Shown here in pieces: positions 23,796 through 32,764 of a DNA stretch of 64,000 nucleotides (position 1 is the first letter of the stretch; each line of letters begins with the position of its first letter). The stretch is from Treponema_B putidum (lineage in GTDB: Bacteria; Spirochaetota; Spirochaetia; Treponematales; Treponemataceae): the NCBI RefSeq assembly GCF_007830595.1, contig NZ_VLLD01000002.1, one strand, 5' to 3'. The notes beneath the pieces are model-generated. The model had not been told where the DNA came from. It saw only the letters and a program-made list of their open reading frames with translations, and searched no databases. Both the position numbers and the translations under genes were made by a program.

Positions 23796-25457
23796 TTAAT
23801 TAAGCTCTTTTAATTTTTTTAAGAGGGATGCCGCCTGATAGTTTTTCGGATTTAATTCCAAAGCATAGCCTAAAACACTTATAGCCCTATCATAAGCCTT
23901 TCTTTCATAAAAGATTGAGGCAATCTCATAGTGCAGCATACTTTGTCTTTTTTTATCCTGAGTCATTGATGCGGCAAGGCTGTAGGCATTTACAGCATCT
24001 TCGGTTTTACCGGACATATAATACATATAGGCGGAATTTACCGTAGAAGCATAAGCATAGGCAGGAACTTGTGCAGAAGCAGCAAAAGAATAAATAGCAC
24101 TTTCAAAGTCCCCGCTTAAGGCCGAATTTATACCTTCATAAAAAGAATCTTCATATCTTTTGCCTATTGCACTAATGCTAAGACAAGCATTAAAATCTCC
24201 CGATTGAGCAAAATACCATTTTGCATATTCTCTGATAATGGGTTCCTTGCCGTATTTTTCAAGAATCGTCCACATATCGGCCTTGCCCCTTGCTTTGGAA
24301 GCATAGGATTTATCCATTATTTGATTGTATCTAAATTCTTCCAAAATAAACCTAGAATCAAAATCAGGAATTTCCATTGCTCTTTTTAAAAGCTCTTTAG
24401 GAGCATAAGTCATTTTAGGAGAAGTAAAATATGTTTCCTCCATCTTCATTGAATAAAACCCCTTAGATTCAAGATAGGCTGTAAGTTCATCTTGCGAATT
24501 TAACTCACGTAAGGCAATATCTTCCCTTACATAACGGGCAATCACAGGGTAAAAGTTAGGATATAAATCTATACATTCTATTAAAAGGTCTACACGCTCT
24601 TTTTCGTCAGGAGCGGTCAGAGCCAAATCATAAAATACTATGGGAGAGGCTTCGGGACTTCTGTCGGCAGCAGCCTGCCAAAAAGCCCTAGCCCTTTCCG
24701 TATCACCTTGACCGAAGGCTGCATCGGCCGCAAGCATCAAGTGAAGACGGGCATTTTCAGCCGTTTTACCCTCACCGCCGTCCTTATCCGCATAAACAAG
24801 AGAAAAATACAAATCACCAAAAATAGAATCGAAAACACCGAGGTCATAAACAATACAGCTCCAAAAAAAAGGATGTTCGGGAGCGGTATCTTGAGGAATA
24901 TCATAGCGTAAGGATGAAGCTTCCCTTAAACGCCCTTTAGCAGCCAAAACAATGGCCGCATTTTTTAAAAAAACTTGATTTTTTGTTTTATCATAAGCCG
25001 CTTTTAAAAGACTAAAATCGGAATTAAAAGCATTCAATGCAATATCCGACAAAATTGAGGCTTCGGCCCCCAAGGAAGCATAAGGCGTATTTTTTAATTT
25101 TTCACAATAAGGCAAGGCTTCAGCCGGCTTATCTGAATCAATAAGAATAGAAGTTAATAATGCCGGAAGCTCTACAGCGTCAGGGAAATTTTTTATACCT
25201 GTTTGAAGAGAAATTAAGGCATCTGGAACGGAATTAAGTTTTAATTGCCGTTTGACAATACTTATATAATTTGTAGAATTTACGGCCTTTTTTTGCAGGC
25301 GTTTTAAACTCTTCAAAGCCTTAGCCTGACGGCCTTCCGCTATTTGAACATCAATATTGGAAAGTTCTTCAAAAAAAGCTTGCTCATTAGTTTTGCCCGA
25401 ACAAGAAAAAAATAAAAAAACTATAAAAAGAAAAAAAACAATCTTTTGCCGCTGCAT
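23796..25457 (-). CDS. TPR lipoprotein
   Basis: A protein of about 553 residues with a lipoprotein signal (MQRQKIVFFLFIVFLFFSC, lipobox Cys at about residue 19) and helical repeats of TPR type throughout. The clearest repeats are near the C-terminus (ALSGDFESAIYSFAASAQVP; YMSGKTEDAVNAYSLAASM; AYDRAISVLGYALELNPKN). Probably a periplasmic scaffold facing the inner or outer membrane. Start ATG at 25457 lies 10 bp after nusB; last gene of the alaS operon. Its partners are not known. Confidence 0.85.
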   Translation of the reverse strand: MQRQKIVFFLFIVFLFFSCSGKTNEQAFFEELSNIDVQIAEGRQAKALKSLKRLQKKAVNSTNYISIVKRQLKLNSVPDALISLQTGIKNFPDAVELPALLTSILIDSDKPAEALPYCEKLKNTPYASLGAEASILSDIALNAFNSDFSLLKAAYDKTKNQVFLKNAAIVLAAKGRLREASSLRYDIPQDTAPEHPFFWSCIVYDLGVFDSIFGDLYFSLVYADKDGGEGKTAENARLHLMLAADAAFGQGDTERARAFWQAAADRSPEASPIVFYDLALTAPDEKERVDLLIECIDLYPNFYPVIARYVREDIALRELNSQDELTAYLESKGFYSMKMEETYFTSPKMTYAPKELLKRAMEIPDFDSRFILEEFRYNQIMDKSYASKARGKADMWTILEKYGKEPIIREYAKWYFAQSGDFNACLSISAIGKRYEDSFYEGINSALSGDFESAIYSFAASAQVPAYAYASTVNSAYMYYMSGKTEDAVNAYSLAASMTQDKKRQSMLHYEIASIFYERKAYDRAISVLGYALELNPKNYQAASLLKKLKELN

Positions 25458-25466
25458 TCTCAAATT

Positions 25467-25886
25467 TTAAGACTTATTTTTAATACTGTCAAGTACCGCA
25501 TTTACAAATTTATAAGAATCATCGGTTCCAAAATCTTTTGCTAAATTTATAGCTTCATCTATTACAATCGGCGAAGGGGTATCTTTTTGATAAAGAAGGG
25601 AATAAACGCTCAATCTTAAAATAGCCTTATCGACGGAATTAAGCCGATCTATAACCCAGTTATCCAGATTTTCCTGAATTACCCTGTCAATTTCGGTTAT
25701 ATTTTCGATTGTTCCTAAAATCATCATTCTAGGAAAAATATATTTATCAGATTCAAGCCCTGACTCTATTTTCTCGTTTTGCTGCCAAGAAAATGTCAAT
25801 AAATCATCGAGGACGGTCCCCCCCATATCCCAAGCAACAAGAGCTTGAAAAGCGAGAATCCGTCCTCTTCTTCTGCCTATACTCAT
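25467..25886 (-). CDS. nusB: Transcription antitermination factor NusB
   Basis: A 139-residue NusB. It opens with the typical R-x2-R-x-L-A-F-Q-A-L-V-A-W-D sequence, has the central DNWVIDRLNSVDKAILRLSVYSLLY block and ends PSPIVIDEAINLAKDFGTDDSYKFVNAVLD. NusB binds boxA in rRNA leaders with NusE to support antitermination. It sits between the SurA/PrsA-like gene (14 bp gap) and the TPR lipoprotein. Confidence 0.95.
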   Translation of the reverse strand: MSIGRRRGRILAFQALVAWDMGGTVLDDLLTFSWQQNEKIESGLESDKYIFPRMMILGTIENITEIDRVIQENLDNWVIDRLNSVDKAILRLSVYSLLYQKDTPSPIVIDEAINLAKDFGTDDSYKFVNAVLDSIKNKS

Positions 25887-25899
25887 CAGAACCTATTTA

Positions 25900-26976
25900 T
25901 TACCACGTAAGAAGTTTATCAAGCTCCGCATCCGTTTTTAAGATTTTACAATTATCATCGGTGCGCAAACGTGTATATGTATCTTGAATAATCGATTGAA
26001 CTGCATTTAAGGCCAGTCCTTGAGATAGGAGGCTTTTTATCTGATCATAAAGAGTAACCGTAGAAGATGGATCAGGGACATCACTTAAAGTCAAAATTTT
26101 CGCATCAAGTTTTTCGGTTATAACAAAAAACTGCCTGCTATCGGCCCTCTCTTGAATATCGAATATATAGTTTACATCTTTTGAAAAAATTTCCATTAAG
26201 GCTTCCGTAGACGCATTTAAAAACTGAGCTCCCTCTGCTGTTTTAGGTATGTAGCCTTCTTGAGCAACATAATTACCCGATTCGGCATTCTTTTTGATGT
26301 TAGCAATCTCTTTTATATTCTTTTTTACCTTGTTATATAATTCATTAATTTTATCAATTTCTTCCTTGTCTTTGCCTTCTTTTTTAACGGCAACAAAAAG
26401 CATTTTCACCATATCTGGACGCACTAATTCGCCCTTTTTCATTTCATAATATGCACGTATTTGAGCATCGGTAGGAGTTGCCATTCTTACAATTTCTGCT
26501 TGATTTTTTGAAGTTATATAATTTTGGATTATCAAGTTGTCTTTTATAATCTTTTTTATTTCTTCTACATTATTACCCGTCAGCTTTTTTATAAACTCAT
26601 CAAGAGAAATATTTTCTTGTTGCTTGATCAGCTTTGTGAATTCACTCTCTGTTATAGGATATTTTACTATTGAGGAAAGGGCTTCATTAAAAGCTGCATC
26701 TACTTGAGAATTCGTAACCTTGATATTTTCTTTTTCGGCAGCTTGAACTAAAAGCTTGGTTCTCATCAAGCTTTCCAAAACAAGTTTTTTATCGCTATTT
26801 GTAGCTACATTTCCGCCTTGAGATTCGGCAAATTTTACAAGCTTTTTAAGCTGCCCCAGAGTGATAGGTTCCTTTTTTGACAGGTTTACCTGCGCAATTA
26901 CCTGTAAATCATTTTGGGCAGTCAAAAGCCCTAAAAACCCAACCAACATAACTACAATAAATACTTTCTTTTTCAT
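25900..26976 (-). CDS. SurA/PrsA-like periplasmic chaperone (parvulin-type PPIase family)
   Basis: About 358 residues after choosing ATG at 26976 (MKKKVFIVVMLVGFLGLLTA, signal peptide; GAGGG upstream). The N-terminal half is SurA_N-like (KKLVLESLMRTKLLVQAAEK, TNSQVDAAFNEAL), the middle has PTDAQIRAYYEMKKGELVRP, and the following region resembles a parvulin domain with weak conservation, so isomerase activity is not certain. It would fold outer-membrane proteins in the periplasm. An upstream 23-residue extension of the frame has no ribosome-binding site. Cotranscribed with alaS and nusB. Confidence 0.8.
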   Translation of the reverse strand: MKKKVFIVVMLVGFLGLLTAQNDLQVIAQVNLSKKEPITLGQLKKLVKFAESQGGNVATNSDKKLVLESLMRTKLLVQAAEKENIKVTNSQVDAAFNEALSSIVKYPITESEFTKLIKQQENISLDEFIKKLTGNNVEEIKKIIKDNLIIQNYITSKNQAEIVRMATPTDAQIRAYYEMKKGELVRPDMVKMLFVAVKKEGKDKEEIDKINELYNKVKKNIKEIANIKKNAESGNYVAQEGYIPKTAEGAQFLNASTEALMEIFSKDVNYIFDIQERADSRQFFVITEKLDAKILTLSDVPDPSSTVTLYDQIKSLLSQGLALNAVQSIIQDTYTRLRTDDNCKILKTDAELDKLLTW

Positions 26977-27101
26977 TTTTCCCTCGTCTATTCCGTCGTA
27001 AACACGGATTATATTTTCAAAGAAGGCAAAGCCGAACTTTGCCATATTAACAAATTCTACGGCAATAAGTTACATTTAACTTGCCTTGCTATAGGTTACA
27101 T

Positions 27102-28904
27102 TTAATGTTCAAGTACAGCCCTTATACGCCTAACCCCAGAAGAAGAAGACTGTTCTTTTTTAATAGAAAAACGGCCTAAAGAACCGGTTCTTTCAACATG
27201 AGGACCTCCGCATACTTCTATTGAAAAATCTCCTATTTTGTATACTTTAACAATATCTTCATATTTTTCGCCAAAAAGAGCCATAGCACCTATTTTTTTT
27301 GCCTCTTCCAACGGCATAACTTCCATAGTTACAGGCAAATCGGCCTTAATAGCCTCATTTACAAGCCTTTCAACCTCTTTTTTTTCGGCCTCTGTCATGG
27401 GCTCAGGATGCGAAAAATCGAAACGGAGCCTTTCAGCTGTTATATTCGAGCCCTTTTGATGAACATGATCGCCTAGAACTATTCTTAAAGCCTTGTGCAA
27501 CAGGTGGGTAGCCGTATGATAGGCCGTTGTCTGTTCGGAATGATCGGCAAGCCCGCCCTTAAATACCTGTTCGCTTCCTGCCCTTGATAGCTCCTGATGC
27601 TTTTTAAAAGCTTCATCGAATTCTTCTCTATTTACGGTTAAACCGGATTCGGAGGCAAGTTCTTCCGTTAGTTCTATAGGAAAGCCGTAGGTATCATAGA
27701 GTTTAAAGGCCATTCTTCCCGGAATAATCTTTTTAGGATTTTTTAAAAGGTTCGGAAGCATTTTTTCGAATTCTGCCTCGCCTTTTTTTAAGGTTTCAAG
27801 GAATTTATCCTCTTCGGCCTTAAGTTCCGTTAAAATTAGGGTTTCGTTTTCTTTTAGTTCGGTATAAAAGCCTGCATTTTGAGCAATGACAGCAGAAGCA
27901 GGAACGGATAAAAAGTTGCCGTCTATGCCGAGTTTTTTGCCGTGCCTTACCGCCCGCCTGATAAGCCTTCTTAAAACATAGCCTGCCCCTATATTTGACG
28001 GAAGCGTAGTTTTAGGGTCTCCTAAGATAAAGCAGGCCGTTCTGATATGGTCGGCAATAATTCTGATAGATATATCGGTTTTTTCGTTATCACCGTATTT
28101 TACGCCGCTTATGTCTTCGATAGATTTTATAATTGAGGTAAAGGCTTCGGTATTATAGACGGAAGGTTTTCCTTGAAGCATGGCGACTGTTCGCTCGACT
28201 CCCATTCCCGTATCTACGCATTTTCTTTTTAATGGAGAATAAGAGCCGTCTTTGTTTTTATTGTATTGCATAAAAACATTGTTCCATATCTCTACATATT
28301 TGCCGCAGTTACAGCCGGGGCGGCAATTTGAACCGCAGGCAGGTTTTCCCGTATCTATAAAAATTTCCGTATCGGGACCGCATGGGCCTGTTTCACCGGC
28401 AGGGCCCCACCAGTTATCTTCTTTTGGTAAAAAGAAAATTCTATCCTTGGAAACGCCCAAACTTTCCCAAATAGAAGCCGATTCTTCATCACGGGGAGCA
28501 TCTTCATTTCCTTCAAAGACCGTAAAGGAAAGCTTTTCTATAGGAATCCCTAAATATTTTTCGTCCGTTAAAAATTCGAAGCTATAGGCGATTGACTCTT
28601 TTTTAAAATAATCTCCTAAAGACCAATTTCCAAGCATTTCAAAAAAAGTCAAGTGAGAAGCATCCCCGACATCATCTATATCGCCCGTGCGAACACATTT
28701 TTGCACATCGGTTAAACGGGTTCCCGCAGGATGAGGTTCTCCCATCAAATATGGGACAAGAGGATGCATACCGGCAGTTGTAAATAAAACAGTTGGATCA
28801 TTTTCAGGGATAAGAGACCTCCCCGAAATTTCTACATGACCCTTGCTCTTAAAAAAATCTATATATTTTGAACGCAGTTCATCAATCGTAATATTTTTAT
28901 TCAT
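27102..28904 (-). CDS. alaS: Alanyl-tRNA synthetase, short form
   Basis: A 600-residue AlaRS: class II catalytic core at the N-terminus (IDELRSKYIDFFKSKGHVEI, GMHPLVPYLMGEPHP, FFEMLGNWSLGDYFKKE), tRNA-recognition domain, then the editing domain with HTATHLLH and CGGPH zinc-site motifs. The C-terminal C-Ala domain and linker found in most bacteria (about 875 residues) are missing. The stop follows RRIRAVLEH directly, with no sign of a frameshift. Short AlaRS is known in spirochaetes, so this is a lineage trait. First gene of a four-gene operon. Confidence 0.95.
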   Translation of the reverse strand: MNKNITIDELRSKYIDFFKSKGHVEISGRSLIPENDPTVLFTTAGMHPLVPYLMGEPHPAGTRLTDVQKCVRTGDIDDVGDASHLTFFEMLGNWSLGDYFKKESIAYSFEFLTDEKYLGIPIEKLSFTVFEGNEDAPRDEESASIWESLGVSKDRIFFLPKEDNWWGPAGETGPCGPDTEIFIDTGKPACGSNCRPGCNCGKYVEIWNNVFMQYNKNKDGSYSPLKRKCVDTGMGVERTVAMLQGKPSVYNTEAFTSIIKSIEDISGVKYGDNEKTDISIRIIADHIRTACFILGDPKTTLPSNIGAGYVLRRLIRRAVRHGKKLGIDGNFLSVPASAVIAQNAGFYTELKENETLILTELKAEEDKFLETLKKGEAEFEKMLPNLLKNPKKIIPGRMAFKLYDTYGFPIELTEELASESGLTVNREEFDEAFKKHQELSRAGSEQVFKGGLADHSEQTTAYHTATHLLHKALRIVLGDHVHQKGSNITAERLRFDFSHPEPMTEAEKKEVERLVNEAIKADLPVTMEVMPLEEAKKIGAMALFGEKYEDIVKVYKIGDFSIEVCGGPHVERTGSLGRFSIKKEQSSSSGVRRIRAVLEH

Positions 28905-29051
28905 AGTGAAGTATTTTAAGGAATAAAAAAGAAATTGTCAAGAATGTTAATATAAAATTTAACAAGTTACAGAAAATTTGCAAACATAAACCTATTTTTT
29001 AATCATGGTAAAGATTCTTTACGGCAATGCCGAATAAGGTTACGGGAGAAC

Positions 29052-29483
29052 ATGATGAAAAAAATTATTTTTATTTCTACGATTCTTTTGACGGTTTTTA
29101 CAGGTCTATATTCGGAAGAAACAAAGCCCGAATTTGAGGTTACTCTTAATATTACCAACATCGAAACTATCGAAGGAAAGCTATTCTTGAGTATCTATCA
29201 AGATGCACAATCTTTTAAGAAAAAAGAGCCTTTAAAGACGGTCAGCATTCAAGTAGACGCTAAGGAAATGAGAATAACGGAAAAACTTCCGCAGGGAGAA
29301 TATGTTTTTTTTGTTTATCAAGACCTTAACGGAAACGATAAACTGGATAGAAACTTTTTAGGTATGCCTAAGGAACCTGTAGGATACGGCAACCATAAGG
29401 GCGGAAGGCCCGGAGGATTCAACAAGCTAAAAATAGAAATTAAAGAAGATAAAAGCATAGATATTAAACTTTTTAAAATTTAA
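29052..29483 (+). CDS. Secreted DUF2141 protein
   Basis: A 143-residue protein with a signal peptide (MMKKIIFISTILLTVFTGLY) and a single DUF2141 domain (LTNIETIEGKLFLSIYQD-like start, and later QGEYVFFVYQDLNGNDKLDRNFLGMPKEPVGYG). The family is exported and of unknown function. GGGAGA lies upstream; ATG at 29052 or 29055 could be used. Divergent from alaS. Confidence 0.85.
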   Translation: MMKKIIFISTILLTVFTGLYSEETKPEFEVTLNITNIETIEGKLFLSIYQDAQSFKKKEPLKTVSIQVDAKEMRITEKLPQGEYVFFVYQDLNGNDKLDRNFLGMPKEPVGYGNHKGGRPGGFNKLKIEIKEDKSIDIKLFKI

Positions 29484-29527
29484 CGGCTTCTTTAGGCTAG
29501 ATTTTAATCTTACTATCTGTTAAAATG

Positions 29528-29543
29528 CCCTCTCTTGAGAGGG
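29528..29543 (+). promoter_or_regulatory. Inverted repeat covering the dnaB ribosome-binding site
   Basis: CCCTCTC (29528-29534), TT, GAGAGGG (29537-29543) form a perfect inverted repeat. The right arm is the Shine-Dalgarno sequence of dnaB, four bases before its ATG, so a folded leader would hide it. Confidence 0.5.
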
Positions 29544-29547
29544 ATGT

Positions 29548-30888
29548 ATGGATAGTGTAAAAAATTTAAAAAACAAGATTCCGCCTAACAATATAGAAGC
29601 TGAAAAGGCTGTTCTGGGAGCTATTTTGATCGATCCTGATGTCTTTACCTTTGTAAGGCCGATCTTAGATGCAGGGGCTTTTTATTCTCCCCAACACCAG
29701 AAGATATATAACGCTATTGCTGAATTAGACACACGCTCCCAAAAGGCAGATATTTTAATATTGACAGACTATCTCCGCTCTACAAATGAATTGGATTCTG
29801 TCGGAGGGGCAGGATACATAGCATCTTTGACGGATGAGGTTCCCAGCTCTGCCAATTTTGAATTCTATGCAAAGATGGTATTGGAAGCCGCAATAAGAAG
29901 AAACTTACTGAAGGTTTCAAATAAAATTTCTGCAGATGTCTTTGATGACAGCATATCAAGCCGAACAGTCTTGGAAGAAGCACAAAAGAGCATTTTTGAT
30001 CTAACCGAAGCAGGAAATTCGGCTACTTTTAAATCCCTTGCAGAAGTTATAATGCCGACACTGGAAGTTTTAGAGAAAATGCATGAACGCAAGGGAGAAT
30101 ATACTGGAGTTCCATCAGGCTTCGCTAATTTAGACAATATGACCTACGGCTTTCAGAATTCAGAGTTCATTATCATAGGAGCCCGTCCTTCCGTAGGAAA
30201 AACAGCCCTTGCAATGACCATGGCAGCTCACATCGCTATTGATGAAAAAATCCCCACAGCCTTTTTTTCCCTTGAAATGTCGGATATGCAGCTGGTACAA
30301 CGCTTGATAGCCTCCCGTTCCAAAATAAATTCCAATAGAATAAGGTCTGCAAACCTCACAGCACGGGATTTTACCAAGGTTTCGGAAACCTGCGGTGCCT
30401 TATATGAAGCGCCCTTTTATCTTGTAGATATGCCTAATATGAAGCTTTTGGATTTAAGGGCTATAGCCCGCCAGCTTTGCAGTCCTCCGTATAATGTCAG
30501 AATTATCTTCATAGACTACATTACGCTTATAACGGGCGAAAATGCTTCTATACAACAACGTCATGAACAGATTGCCGAAATTTCCAGATCTCTAAAAAGC
30601 CTTGCAAGAGAGCTGAATATTCCGGTAGTAGCCCTATCTCAGCTGACAAGAGATGCTGAAGGGAAAAAACCCGGCCTTGCCGATATAAGAGAGTCAGGTT
30701 CTCTTGAACAGGATGCGGATGTCGTTATGTTTTTACACCGTGAAAGAGTCGAAACAAGCGAAGATGAAGCAAAACCTATCCCTACCGAGCTTATTTTAGC
30801 AAAACAAAGGAACGGCCCCATAGGGACGGTTTCTCTTTTATTTTTGCCGCAATACACAACATTTGTTACGGAAGCCAAAGAAAAATGA
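29548..30888 (+). CDS. dnaB: Replicative DNA helicase DnaB
   Basis: A 446-residue DnaB. The N-terminal domain starts IPPNNIEAEKAVLGAILIDP. The RecA-like motor has Walker A GARPSVGKTALA (about residue 211 on), FFSLEMSDMQL, Walker B RIIFIDYITLI, and QLTRDAEGKKPGLADIRESG with SLEQDADVV. It unwinds DNA ahead of the replisome. No intein or insertion is seen and the length is normal. It is usually found near rplI and rpsR in bacteria, but here they are 12 kb apart. Confidence 0.97.
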   Translation: MDSVKNLKNKIPPNNIEAEKAVLGAILIDPDVFTFVRPILDAGAFYSPQHQKIYNAIAELDTRSQKADILILTDYLRSTNELDSVGGAGYIASLTDEVPSSANFEFYAKMVLEAAIRRNLLKVSNKISADVFDDSISSRTVLEEAQKSIFDLTEAGNSATFKSLAEVIMPTLEVLEKMHERKGEYTGVPSGFANLDNMTYGFQNSEFIIIGARPSVGKTALAMTMAAHIAIDEKIPTAFFSLEMSDMQLVQRLIASRSKINSNRIRSANLTARDFTKVSETCGALYEAPFYLVDMPNMKLLDLRAIARQLCSPPYNVRIIFIDYITLITGENASIQQRHEQIAEISRSLKSLARELNIPVVALSQLTRDAEGKKPGLADIRESGSLEQDADVVMFLHRERVETSEDEAKPIPTELILAKQRNGPIGTVSLLFLPQYTTFVTEAKEK

Positions 30889-30921
30889 TTTACTAAATTC
30901 ACTTAAAATTATAAAAGCACC

Positions 30922-30950
30922 TTGACTATTAACGGAAAAAATCGGATAAT
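30922..30950 (+). promoter_or_regulatory. Promoter of the OmpA-like lipoprotein gene
   Basis: -35 TTGACT (30922-30927), 17-base spacer, -10 GATAAT (30945-30950), 33 bases before the TTG start. Confidence 0.65.
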
Positions 30951-30982
30951 ATACCTAAGATTATTATTTTAAGGAGGTTTCT

Positions 30983-31489
30983 TTGAAAAAAGTAAGACTA
31001 TTACTTTTGCTGTTTGTTGTTGCTTTTCTATTTTCCTGTAAATCTGCTCCTAAGCAAAAAGAAGAAAAACCGGATGAAATGGAAAAAATTCAACAACAAG
31101 AATCAGTAAAGGAAGAACCTGATAAGAAAGCGGAACAAAAAGTTATATCCGATGATGCATCGTATGTTATATATTTTGCACCGCAAGCCTATCAAATCGA
31201 TCAGTTTACTGCACAAAAACTAAAAGAAATAGCGGATGATCTTAAAGCCCGAGGGGTAAAGAAAATCTTTATTTCAGGTCATAGTGCAAAACTTGACTCG
31301 CAAAAGGACGAAGATCGTATTGCCTTACAGCGTGCTATTGCTGTTGCAAACTATTTTCAAACAATGGGACTATTTGATGCGAACGGTATAACTGTCGAAG
31401 GTAAGGGAGCTCGCGAACCTGCAAGTACGCACTCGGAAATTACTGACCGTTTTAAGAACCGCAGAGTAGAAATTCACAGTGTTAAATAA
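30983..31489 (+). CDS. OmpA/Pal-like peptidoglycan-associated lipoprotein
   Basis: A 168-residue lipoprotein. The signal peptide ends at the lipobox FLFSC (Cys19), followed by a Lys/Glu-rich linker and an OmpA-like domain (KIFISGHSAKLDS, then R-x-ALQRAIAVANYF and DRFKNRRVEI) that binds peptidoglycan. It probably links an envelope membrane to the cell wall. The start is TTG at 30983, with AAGGAGG six bases before it. The next gene, a secreted OmpL47-like protein, follows after 38 bp and is likely cotranscribed. Confidence 0.88.
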   Translation: MKKVRLLLLLFVVAFLFSCKSAPKQKEEKPDEMEKIQQQESVKEEPDKKAEQKVISDDASYVIYFAPQAYQIDQFTAQKLKEIADDLKARGVKKIFISGHSAKLDSQKDEDRIALQRAIAVANYFQTMGLFDANGITVEGKGAREPASTHSEITDRFKNRRVEIHSVK

Positions 31490-31527
31490 ACACTATGAGA
31501 TTAAAAAAATCATTTTGGAGGTAACTA

Positions 31528-32568
31528 ATGATTAAAAAAATTTTTTTTGTAGCTGTATGTTCACTTTTAGTTGTTTCGGCTTGGGCTCAAGCTCCTTCTA
31601 TTGTAGGAACCGATTATGTACGCCCTGCGATTCACTATGTAGAGGAAGGAACAAATTACGTAAATAGTGACGTATTTTTTAAGCTTAGATCACAAGACAA
31701 GGAAACAGGTCTTGACTTTGTAGAATTTGCTTTGAATGGAGCAGCCTTTATGAGATATAAAAACCCTTTCCAGCTTCTTGAAGAAGGAAAATATGATATT
31801 TCATATAGAGGATTTGACAATAGCGGAAACTTGGAATTACCCAAAACTTTTTCCGTAATTGTAGATAACACAGCTCCTGATGCAATGATTAAAACAACAG
31901 AACCGTTGTATAATGACGGCGTAGTACTTTACTGCTCATCAAATACAAAATGGTATGTTTCCGCAGCCGACATATTAGGCGGATCAGGTGTAGCAGCAGC
32001 TTACATGGGCACTGATCTGAATTCTCTCAAACTTTCCGGAAACGGAAAAGAGTCCGAACAAACCTATGTTTCATTAGATAGTGAAGGGCCTGTAAATCTT
32101 TATTATACAGCCATTGACAATGTAGGAAACCTTTCCCCCATTAAGGTAGTTTCAGTTACTATTGACAAGACTGCTCCTGTTGTAAGCCTTGCAAATTCAA
32201 ACCGACTTATCAACAAAGATGAGGAATATATGATATTCCCCAGCGAAAATGTCGTCGATGAAGAAGGCAGAGTTATTGTTTCTACAAGCGAAACCGTTTC
32301 ATTTACGGCAAAAGATGAACTTTCAGGTGTTGATGCAATTTATGTAAAAGTAAACGATGGAGACTATACTAAATATGTAGAACCTATCAAATTTACACAA
32401 AATGCAGTTTACAAAATTGAAGTTAAGGCTATCGATAATGTAGGCAATGTTTCTGATCCTGTTATGTACACATTCTATGTTGATCAGATTACACCTAACT
32501 CGGAGGTTGACATAATCGACAGGTCGGGGAATCTTCTCCCAGCCACAACCTCAGCAGATGCCGAGTAA
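31528..32568 (+). CDS. Secreted OmpL47-like repeat protein
   Basis: A 346-residue protein with signal peptide (MIKKIFFVAVCSLLVVSAWA). It contains about three Ig-like units, each holding Y-x-V/I-D-N-x-G-N and ending V-x-V/I-D-x-T-A-P (YRGFDNSGNLELPKTFSVIV; YTAIDNVGNLSPIKVVSVTI; VKAIDNVGNVSDPVMYTFYV). This pattern matches the OmpL47-type domain described in spirochaetes. It is probably exported to the periplasm or surface. GGAGG lies upstream of the ATG. A terminator follows at 32645. Confidence 0.8.
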   Translation: MIKKIFFVAVCSLLVVSAWAQAPSIVGTDYVRPAIHYVEEGTNYVNSDVFFKLRSQDKETGLDFVEFALNGAAFMRYKNPFQLLEEGKYDISYRGFDNSGNLELPKTFSVIVDNTAPDAMIKTTEPLYNDGVVLYCSSNTKWYVSAADILGGSGVAAAYMGTDLNSLKLSGNGKESEQTYVSLDSEGPVNLYYTAIDNVGNLSPIKVVSVTIDKTAPVVSLANSNRLINKDEEYMIFPSENVVDEEGRVIVSTSETVSFTAKDELSGVDAIYVKVNDGDYTKYVEPIKFTQNAVYKIEVKAIDNVGNVSDPVMYTFYVDQITPNSEVDIIDRSGNLLPATTSADAE

Positions 32569-32644
32569 AAAAATAGAGGCATCTCCTATTAATCGGCTTC
32601 CAATATAACCGGCTAATAGAGATACTTATCGGTAAAACAAAACG

Positions 32645-32698
32645 GCCGAAGTAAGTAACTTTTCCAAAGTGAAAAACTTTACTACTTCGGCTTTTTAT
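32645..32698 (+). terminator. Terminator after the OmpL47-like gene
   Basis: GCCGAAGTA (32645-32653) pairs with TACTTCGGC (32683-32691), followed by TTTTTATTTT. A weaker interrupted hairpin lies just before it (about 32590-32634). Confidence 0.8.
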
Positions 32699-32723
32699 TT
32701 TGCACATGCATATTTTTAATCAA

Positions 32724-32752
32724 TTGACAGACAGCTTTAAATAATTTAGACT
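32724..32752 (+). promoter_or_regulatory. Promoter of the 32765 gene
   Basis: -35 TTGACA (32724-32729), 17-base spacer, -10 TAGACT (32747-32752), 12 bases before the ATG. Confidence 0.6.
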
Positions 32753-32764
32753 AAAGCTAAGATT

